From assembly GCF_026932795.1 (NCBI RefSeq), contig NZ_JADPVH010000032.1, positions 1 to 46,093 on the forward strand: a DNA stretch of 46,093 nucleotides. Direction: 5' to 3'. Below, piece after piece: positions 40,136-46,093 of this stretch (positions are counted from its first letter, which is position 1; every line of letters begins with the position of its first letter). A program made the position numbers and the translations under genes. The stretch comes from Paenarthrobacter sp. Z7-10. Lineage in GTDB: Bacteria; Actinomycetota; Actinomycetes; Actinomycetales; Micrococcaceae. Below the pieces are notes generated by a model. It searched no databases, had not been told where the DNA came from, and worked only from the letters and a program-made list of their open reading frames with translations.

Positions 40136-43100
40136 GGTATTCCTGGATGGTCATGTTGCGCAGCTGGGAGTCGTTGCCGTTGGGATTGGCGACGAATCCG
40201 ACGTGGGAGACAAAGGGCTCAATGACGTGGATCTTCTGCAGCGGGGTGACGATGAGCAGCTGCAGTTTCATCCGCTGGAAGAGCTCAAGGCCGTACCGGG
40301 CGGATTCGTCCGATCCGCGGCCGAAGGCTTCATCAATGACGACGAATCGGAAGCTGCGGCCCTTCGCTCCGGGGCGTCCAACCCCGCGTGCTGCGTCTTT
40401 GCCCGCGCCCAATCCAAATTGGAAGGCCAAGGCGGCGGCGAGGATGGTGTAGGCCAGTTTCTCCTTCTGGCCGCCTGACTTTCCGCCGGAATCGGTGAAG
40501 TGCTCGTATTCCTCGCCGGTTTCGGTCCATTTTTCCGAGGCGGAGAAGGTGAACCAGTTGCGTACGTCGGTGACTTTAGTCGTCCACCGTTCGTCCAAGG
40601 TGGTGAAGCCGTCACGACCGCGGAAGCGTTCGATCAACCGCTCCACCTGGAGGTATTTCTTTTCGGAGTATTGGTCCTCATCGCCAATGGTGCCTTCGGA
40701 ACAGGCTCTCAGGTCCATGCCGAACTGGCGGACGTCCAAATCGGTGGTGTTTTGGTGCTCCAGTTGGATATGACGGCCGGGGTTATAGTCGATGCCAGCC
40801 AGGGAGAGGTTGATCTCCCCAATCCGGTTCACAATGTCCTGCCGGCGGCTGTCCAGGAACGCGTTGAAAGCTACGACTTCGTGGATGGTGTTCTGGTTCA
40901 GTGACTCCTTGAAGTGCGCCTCGAAGCGAGGCAAGTCGTTGCTGACCAGCTGGTCCAGGAGCCTGTTGAATTCGCTGGCAGATTCCAGCGATGCATCGAT
41001 TTCGGTGGTTTCGTTCGGGTACTTGTTACGGAAATCGGCCATCTGCCGCACCGTGCTTTCAGCGGCCCGGGCAATGCGCTTGGCCAGGGCGTCGATGGTT
41101 TCGGTCAGCCGGGAGCGCACGGCACTTTCCACGGTACCGGTGTTTTTATACGTCAGTGGTTTACCGGCGAGTTCCGCCGAGGCGAGCTTTGCGACGGCAG
41201 CCAGCACGCCGCCGTCGTCCGTCACTGGCGTTCCGGTCAGCATGGTGCGGCATTCCTCAATCGCCTCGGCGATGTCCTTGCCGTCCTTGTCGTTGGCACC
41301 GAGGCGTTGTTGGATCTTTCCGACGCGTTCATCCAGCCGTGTCAGCCGGGTTTTCAGCTCCGATTCGCGGGCGGTCAGCTGCGCCAGAATGTCGCTGGCG
41401 GATTCGAGCTCAAGTTTTTCCTTCTTCAGCTCCTCGATGTGGCGGGCGGTGAGCTGCCAGCCGATCTCGGCGAAATCCGCCACGGAGCGCAGGCTCCCGA
41501 GTTGCTGGTTGGACCGCCCCAGCTTGCCCAACGACGCGTCCACTTTGGCGAGCTGTGCCTCGGTGCTGGCCAGTTGGCCGTTGACGTTCTCCAGCTCGGC
41601 ATGGAAGCGGCTGATCTTATCGTGGTTGTCCCAGCCGAGTACGTAGCTTTTGCGGTCCGTAAGGTCCCGGCGGTCATCCTTCTCATGTCGGCCGCGGCCG
41701 CCCTTGAGCTGGCCGTTGGCCGTGAGTGCCTTGGGATGCCGGCGGAAGTCCTCCATGCTGTCCGCGCAGAAGTAGTCGAAGCGGCCGGCCAGTTCGTCCA
41801 GCAGAAAGTCGCGGAATGGAGTGCCGGCCTTGATGGCGATCTTGGCAGCCAGGGTACCCGCGGCGGCAGTTTTCGGCGCGTACGCACCGCCGATCCGCAG
41901 GTAGACCAGACGGCCGCGGAGGTTGTTGCCGTCCACCCAGTTGCTGACTGCTGCGTAGTGCTCGTCCGGGACGAGCAGAGACAGGGCAAAGCCGTGCAAG
42001 GTGCGTTCGGCCGCGCCTTCCCACGGTGCTTCGCCGTCACGGACGCGCAGAAGTTCGCCGGCGTAAGGGAGGGCGCTTTCGGTTATGCCGGTGCCGTCAC
42101 ACAGCCGACGGCGTAGCTCCAGTTGAGGGCGCGGCAGCAGGTTTGGACGGGATTGCAGGCTGGTCAGATCAGCCCGCAAGTCCGCGGCGTGCCCGGTCAG
42201 CTCCGCCCACGTAACGGTCAGGTCGGTGCGGCGGCCGTGCAGGCTTGCCGACTGGCCAGCCAGGCCCGCTTCCACTTCATCGAGCCGGGCGCGGTTCGCG
42301 TCGAAAGCAACGCGGTTTTCGGCGGTCGGCAGGCCAAGTTCCACCGCGGCCGTGGAGTAGGTTTCGAAGCGCTGGCGCTGGGTTCGGGATTCTGCCGTCA
42401 GCCGGTCTGACTCGGCATCGATGGCCGCCAGCCGGCCACCGCCGTTGCTGCGGATATCCTCCTGGATTTCGGAAAGTTCGTGCCGCTGCGTGGTGACTTC
42501 GGCGGCGAGTGCTTCGCTGTCCTCTTCCAGTCGTTGGCCGGTCCGTTCCAGCTCCGCCTGGTGTTCAAGGCTAAGCTCCAGCCGCCTGTCCGTGAACCAG
42601 GGATGCAGCTGGTCCCGCTGCGCGCGGGCCCGCTCGTCGTCCGCGCTGAGCCGGGCGTACTGCGCCGCGCCGTCCCGAATGGGCGTCAGGAGCGTGATCT
42701 GGTCTTTAGCCCGCAACACCGCATCGTGGGCTTTTTTGAGGTCGTCGAAGTGGTGGATGAGGTTACCGATCCTGGTGGCGACGTCGTCGTCCTCCAACAT
42801 GTTGGTGCGCACGAAGGAGGTGATGTTCTCCACCTGCTTCATGGACACGGTGCGGTGGAACAGGTCCATGGCCTGGTTCCCGCCGATGCCGAACTGCCGC
42901 TTGAATGCCGCGGCGTAGGGGTCGAAGGAGTCATGGACGGCTACGCCCTGGGCCCGCAGCTTCTTCTTCAGCTTGGCCGGATCCTTGCCGAAATGGGAAA
43001 AGTCCGCCGCGATTGACTGGTCCGCTTCGGCGAGGGAGTAGAAGCGGTTCGGCTGGCCTGCCTCCTGCGTTGCCCACAGGGTGATTGCCAGGGTGACCGA

Positions 43101-43526
43101 TTTGTCCAGGACAGCGTTGTGGAACACGCCCAACACAACCGACAGCGCATCGGTGCCACGCAGGGCCACCGGCTTGGAATGTTCCCCGCCAAGGCTTCGG
43201 GTGCTTTTGTGGAAGCCCCGGACGTAGGACATCAAACTGCGTTCCTTCTTCTGCGCGCCCGCGGCCTTGTTGTACTCAATCCGGTTTGCTGGCAGCAGCA
43301 ACGTGGTGATGGCGTCCACCACCGTCGATTTACCTGAGCCAATATCGCCGGTCAGCAGACTGTTGGCGCCGTCCAGCCGGAAAACCCGGACACCTTCATG
43401 GAAGGTGCCCCAGTTCAGCAGCTCCAACCGGTGCAGCCGGAATCCCGGCTGGCCGCCGTCGTCCTCCAGAGCCTTGTCTTCGGGCTCCTCAAGGCTGAAA
43501 AGACTGTCCTGCAATTCGATACTCAT
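40107..43526 (-). CDS. jetC: Wadjet SMC-like ATPase JetC (MukB/MksB-like)
   Basis: A 1139-residue SMC-type ATPase that loads on plasmid DNA and extrudes loops. Walker A GDIGSGKS is at residues 60-67, the signature-type SGGKSGGQKEKLAY at 1013-1026, and Walker B VVIDEAFG with D1065-E1066. Long heptad-like coiled-coil arms rich in Glu, Leu, Arg and Lys lie between, and a central hinge region separates them. It overlaps jetB by 4 bp (ATGA) and jetD by 29 bp, so the four genes are translationally linked. ATP binding and hydrolysis motifs appear intact. Confidence 0.93.
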   Translation of the reverse strand: MSIELQDSLFSLEEPEDKALEDDGGQPGFRLHRLELLNWGTFHEGVRVFRLDGANSLLTGDIGSGKSTVVDAITTLLLPANRIEYNKAAGAQKKERSLMSYVRGFHKSTRSLGGEHSKPVALRGTDALSVVLGVFHNAVLDKSVTLAITLWATQEAGQPNRFYSLAEADQSIAADFSHFGKDPAKLKKKLRAQGVAVHDSFDPYAAAFKRQFGIGGNQAMDLFHRTVSMKQVENITSFVRTNMLEDDDVATRIGNLIHHFDDLKKAHDAVLRAKDQITLLTPIRDGAAQYARLSADDERARAQRDQLHPWFTDRRLELSLEHQAELERTGQRLEEDSEALAAEVTTQRHELSEIQEDIRSNGGGRLAAIDAESDRLTAESRTQRQRFETYSTAAVELGLPTAENRVAFDANRARLDEVEAGLAGQSASLHGRRTDLTVTWAELTGHAADLRADLTSLQSRPNLLPRPQLELRRRLCDGTGITESALPYAGELLRVRDGEAPWEGAAERTLHGFALSLLVPDEHYAAVSNWVDGNNLRGRLVYLRIGGAYAPKTAAAGTLAAKIAIKAGTPFRDFLLDELAGRFDYFCADSMEDFRRHPKALTANGQLKGGRGRHEKDDRRDLTDRKSYVLGWDNHDKISRFHAELENVNGQLASTEAQLAKVDASLGKLGRSNQQLGSLRSVADFAEIGWQLTARHIEELKKEKLELESASDILAQLTARESELKTRLTRLDERVGKIQQRLGANDKDGKDIAEAIEECRTMLTGTPVTDDGGVLAAVAKLASAELAGKPLTYKNTGTVESAVRSRLTETIDALAKRIARAAESTVRQMADFRNKYPNETTEIDASLESASEFNRLLDQLVSNDLPRFEAHFKESLNQNTIHEVVAFNAFLDSRRQDIVNRIGEINLSLAGIDYNPGRHIQLEHQNTTDLDVRQFGMDLRACSEGTIGDEDQYSEKKYLQVERLIERFRGRDGFTTLDERWTTKVTDVRNWFTFSASEKWTETGEEYEHFTDSGGKSGGQKEKLAYTILAAALAFQFGLGAGKDAARGVGRPGAKGRSFRFVVIDEAFGRGSDESARYGLELFQRMKLQLLIVTPLQKIHVIEPFVSHVGFVANPNGNDSQLRNMTIQEYRAERDKRAG

Positions 43527-44215
43527 CGGTCCTCCGCCTCTGTGGCGCCAGCTGTGTGCGGGGTAACTGCCGGCCCGGTGCTGTTGTGGGCAACTGCCGG
43601 CCTTGCGTCGTCGTCGTTCGTGCCGGCACCGCCGAGTGATGTTCGGTAGTCGGCCAACCGGGCATCAAATTCTTCCAGCCATTGTGCGTCAACGTAGGCC
43701 TTGAGGATGCGAGCCACCTCGTACGTGCCGGGCTGTCCGCGCAATTTCCGCAGGAACCCCAGCTCGAGGACCTTCTTGATATTGGCACCCAATTGATCCA
43801 GGACTCGGGCCTCGTTGCTCGACTCCGGGAGGAAGACCGAGACCATGTCCGCAATGTCCTGCTCGGTCATGATGAGCCGGAGTTCGCTGCTGTTCGTGTC
43901 GAATTCGAGCATCCGCCCACGCAGCAGCGCCAGCAGCAGGCTGACGTTGAAGGTCAGCTGGCGTCGCGGGATCAGCCGGGGAAGGGTGCCGTCCGCATCT
44001 TCGCGCGACTTGAGGAAGGCGTACCCCTCCGACTCATCCAGGATCAGGTCTAAACCCAGCACCGCAACGTAGTCCCGGACTTGGGAGACCAGTCCCAGCA
44101 GTGACTGCCAGAGCTTTTCGTCCCCTTCGGCGTAGACCACACCCTTAAACAGGCGGGTGACGACGGCGGGAAGTTCCTCCGGCGTCCGGGTAACCGAAGC
44201 GTCAACGTCCGTCAT
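43523..44215 (-). CDS. jetB: Wadjet kleisin-associated subunit JetB (MukE-like, DUF4194)
   Basis: A 230-residue DUF4194 protein, the winged-helix partner (KITE-type) that binds the kleisin JetA. The core runs LPAVVTRLFKGVVYAEGDEKLWQSLLGLVSQV, AFLKSREDADGTLPRLIPRR, then FDTNSSELRLIMTEQDIADMVSVF and the C-terminal KKVLELGFLRKLRGQPGTYEV helix. A disordered Ala/Thr-rich tail follows. ATG 44215 overlaps the jetA stop (ATGA), and its own stop overlaps jetC. It is needed for the condensin complex. Confidence 0.92.
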   Translation of the reverse strand: MTDVDASVTRTPEELPAVVTRLFKGVVYAEGDEKLWQSLLGLVSQVRDYVAVLGLDLILDESEGYAFLKSREDADGTLPRLIPRRQLTFNVSLLLALLRGRMLEFDTNSSELRLIMTEQDIADMVSVFLPESSNEARVLDQLGANIKKVLELGFLRKLRGQPGTYEVARILKAYVDAQWLEEFDARLADYRTSLGGAGTNDDDARPAVAHNSTGPAVTPHTAGATEAEDR

Positions 44216-45654
44216 GCGGGCCTTCCAAACAGAATCTGATCAACAGTGGCTTCCCGCAGGCTTCCGTCCGGCAGGGTCCAGGACAATTGCTGCAGGACGG
44301 ACGGGTCGATGCTGGCCCAGTCCGATTCCGTTGCCAGTTGGTAGTAGGCCACGATTTCGGCAAGTCCCTGGGACAGCGGATGTGCGGCCGTGATCTCCGC
44401 GAGGGTGGCCTGTCCGGCATCGGCGAGGACAGCGTCGATATTGGCTTTGAGCCGGTCCGGATCCACATGGAATTGGTTGAACAGCGCGCCCGCGTCCACG
44501 TCGCCGTCGTCCGCCGTGACGACGTCGTCGTCCACCACGGTGCGCCGGCTCGGTTCATACAGTGGGCGCTCGAAGGGCAACGACACGTCCACTGTGGGCG
44601 CCGCGATTTCGGCGAAGATGCCCGGTGGTACCTGCCCGCGCAGGCCCAAGGCGCCGGATTCGACACTGCGGACCAGCTGCATGATCCGCTTGTTTTCCAA
44701 GAACACCTTGTCGTCCAAAAGGCGCCGCATCTGCTGTGACAACTGCCGGACGGTTCCTTGGGTTTGTTCAACGGCCGGCAGCCAATCCTGATGCAGCGTG
44801 GTGACCGACTGCAGGCTTTCCACGTTGGCCAGGGCCTCGATTTTCGTGGCGCGCTCCAGCAGGTCACGCAGTTCGGTGCGCAGCTGTGGCGACATGAGGT
44901 AGTCCCAAAATCCCTGGAACGTCCGACCCTGCAGCGAACTGGTGATGTCCTGCTGATTGGCGAAAATGGAGGCCAGCAGTTCGCCCTGGCTGCCGTCCCA
45001 GGTGGCAATCTGTTCCCGGACCTGGCGGTCCAGCCGACGGAAGTTCTGCTCTACCTCGCGGAAGTCGGAGAGCAGGTCCTTGGCCAGCGTGGTGAGCTGC
45101 TGGAAGTGGTCCAGCGCCTCAGGAGCGCTCATCACCCGGACGTTGCCGGTGCGGATCCGTTCCATCTCGGCATCTATGCCGTCGCGCTGGCGCGCCAGTT
45201 CCGCAAGACGCACTTCGGGGTCCGTTTCCGACTGTTGGACAAGGGTCTTGAGCACCGCGAAAATGCTGGTGAGGCGGGATTGAGTGGCCACGAAGTCGCG
45301 GCCGCGGAGGCTTTCCACCCACCGGACCACGTCCTCCGATGCTGCGGTGAGGTCGTAGCGGGGCTCATCCTGGCCGGGCAGATAGTACTTTCGCAGCCAG
45401 GCACGTTCCGGCGCTGCCCACTCGTCCAGGTACTCCGATGCCGGACGGGGAAATCTGTCCTCGCCGAAGGAATCCCGGAGGCCGAACAGCAGGTCATCGA
45501 GGATGTCGATCAGCTGCTGGCGTCCGATATTGCGCTGGTTCGGTCCGGTGAAGGCCGTCATGAACAGGCACACCGCCAGTGGAGCGTTTTGGGCGCGAAG
45601 CAGGGACCATCCGGCGTGGTTTTCACGCAGCGCATTAATTGCGTAGTAGTCCAT
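44212..45654 (-). CDS. jetA: Wadjet kleisin subunit JetA (MukF-like, DUF3375)
   Basis: A 480-residue DUF3375 protein, the kleisin that bridges the JetC heads. The N-terminal winged-helix region (MDYYAINALRENHAGWSLL), the AWLRKYYLPGQDEPRYDLT and EDVVRWVESLRGRDFVATQSRL segments and a central coiled coil (EVRLAELARQRDGIDAEMERI) are family features. It is the first gene of the operon. ATG 45654 follows GAGGA by about 6 bp. The remaining genes follow with 4-29 bp overlaps, so jetABCD is one unit. Confidence 0.92.
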   Translation of the reverse strand: MDYYAINALRENHAGWSLLRAQNAPLAVCLFMTAFTGPNQRNIGRQQLIDILDDLLFGLRDSFGEDRFPRPASEYLDEWAAPERAWLRKYYLPGQDEPRYDLTAASEDVVRWVESLRGRDFVATQSRLTSIFAVLKTLVQQSETDPEVRLAELARQRDGIDAEMERIRTGNVRVMSAPEALDHFQQLTTLAKDLLSDFREVEQNFRRLDRQVREQIATWDGSQGELLASIFANQQDITSSLQGRTFQGFWDYLMSPQLRTELRDLLERATKIEALANVESLQSVTTLHQDWLPAVEQTQGTVRQLSQQMRRLLDDKVFLENKRIMQLVRSVESGALGLRGQVPPGIFAEIAAPTVDVSLPFERPLYEPSRRTVVDDDVVTADDGDVDAGALFNQFHVDPDRLKANIDAVLADAGQATLAEITAAHPLSQGLAEIVAYYQLATESDWASIDPSVLQQLSWTLPDGSLREATVDQILFGRPA

Positions 45655-45951
45655 CTGATCCTCTGCTGCGGCTGCTCAATGCTGCACTCTTCGGCCGTTC
45701 CGCCGCCTGCCACTGCCGGGTCTTTCGCTCAACATTAACGGGCACGGCTACCCCATCTATGGTACGCACAAGCCATGGCCCTTTTCTGAGTAAACCGGCG
45801 CTGTCCCTGGCTCCCCCGCTCCACCACCCAAAGCCATCCCCCCTCCACCATCGAAAGCCGGCCCCCTCCACCATCGACTGAGCGGTTGGTGCGCGATACA
45901 GCGCTGGGTCGCGCATGAACTGCTCACTCGATTGGGGTGGGAGGGGTGAGG
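45655..45951. other. Upstream region of jetA with short direct repeats
   Basis: About 300 bp without a supported gene. CCCCCTCCACCATCGA occurs at 45839-45854 and 45862-45877 (23-bp period), and a weaker third copy may precede them. The region must hold the jetA promoter, but I cannot fix its elements. It ends where the insertion-sequence end begins. Confidence 0.4.
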
Positions 45952-45953
45952 TG

Positions 45954-46093
45954 TGTCAAGGATGTGAGACAGTCGGCTGGTTTCTTGTTGGTTAGGCAGC
46001 GGTTGGCAGCGATTGCTGGTTTGGCTTGAAATTGGTCATTGCGGTGGTCGGTGGGAGTCCTTTGTTGTGGCTGTGTGGGCGCCAGCGGTTGTA
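45954..46093 (-). mobile_element. 3' end of an insertion sequence, cut by the window edge
   Basis: Starting near TGTCAAGGATGTGAGACAG (45954), which has the TGT-type terminus of many IS481/IS3-like elements, the segment runs to the window edge and contains the end of a transposase gene. The element continues beyond position 46093, so family and length are not fixed. Confidence 0.6.
45992..46093 (-). CDS. Transposase, C-terminal part (IS481/IS3-like)
   Basis: The last 33 codons are visible: YNRWRPHSHNKGLPP, then TTAMTNFKPNQQSLPTAA and a stop (TAA at 45992-45994). The YNxxRPHSxxxGLPP stretch is the conserved C-terminal motif of DDE integrase-core transposases. The rest of the gene lies outside the window, so activity cannot be judged. 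Confidence 0.85.
   Translation of the reverse strand, partial: YNRWRPHSHNKGLPPTTAMTNFKPNQQSLPTAA

Noticed and set aside
45635-45916. 93-codon minus-strand frame upstream of jetA
   Set aside because: It overlaps the jetA start, is Trp/Gly/Arg rich and lacks a family pattern. The direct repeats inside it explain its apparent openness.
1-46093. tRNA, rRNA or riboswitch genes
   Set aside because: I looked for cloverleaf arms and conserved rRNA segments in the intergenic gaps and saw none. A covariance-model search would be decisive.

Overview
The window is high-GC DNA with long antisense shadow reading frames, GTG starts, Tat and Sec lipoproteins, HspR/Hsp20, RNase J and a DUF222-HNH gene. All of this points to an actinobacterium, most likely of the Arthrobacter/Micrococcaceae group; that placement is inferred from gene content. 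It looks like a chromosomal accessory region made of catabolic and defence modules.

Layout. (1) 1-5.7 kb holds a frameshifted small membrane protein, a D-2-hydroxyacid dehydrogenase, an SDR, a MazEF-type toxin-antitoxin pair, and an intact HipB-like regulator next to a gutted hipA. A 64-bp relic of a gene found intact further on lies between the two toxin-antitoxin modules. (2) 5.7-16 kb holds a minus-strand operon. In transcription order it is a Tat lipoprotein binding protein, a fused double-domain ABC permease, an ATPase, a CaiB-type CoA transferase, a CitE-like CoA-ester lyase and a DehI-fold protein, possibly followed by a flavin monooxygenase. The last permease-to-DehI steps are stitched by 4-8 bp overlaps. 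A divergent GntR gene and a ketopantoate-reductase-like gene face it. (3) 16.5-24.6 kb is a LacI-controlled glycan module with twin palindromic operators, a sugar ABC importer (binding protein and two permeases), a GH130 phosphorylase or hydrolase (frameshifted as read) and a large secreted protein. (4) 24.6-25.7 kb holds a VOC protein and a histidine phosphatase.

(5) 26.3-32.7 kb is a divergent module: an FAH-family hydrolase on one side, and an MFS transporter, a cysteine-less Asp/Glu/hydantoin-racemase-fold protein, a hydantoinase, a single-cysteine arylmalonate-decarboxylase-like protein and a GntR regulator on the other. A perfect palindrome lies at the promoter. It looks like uptake and ring opening of a cyclic amide whose product may be a malonate-type acid; the substrate is unknown. 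(6) 33-38.3 kb holds RNase J, a hypothetical gene, a J-domain gene interrupted by a stop codon, Hsp20 divergent from HspR, and a DUF222-HNH protein.

(7) 38.4-46.1 kb holds a complete type I Wadjet (JetABCD, MksFEBG-like) plasmid-defence operon on the minus strand. Its JetD carries an unusual repetitive insert of about 100 residues. A 45-bp tandem repeat lies just downstream of the operon, and the 3' end of an insertion sequence abuts its upstream side at the window edge.

The best leads for undescribed biology are the cysteine-less racemase, hydantoinase and AMDase-like set, the CoA-transferase/CitE/DehI-like operon whose DehI protein appears to lack the catalytic Asp, and the JetD repeat insert. 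All functional names come from reading the translated sequences against remembered family features; no database search was possible.
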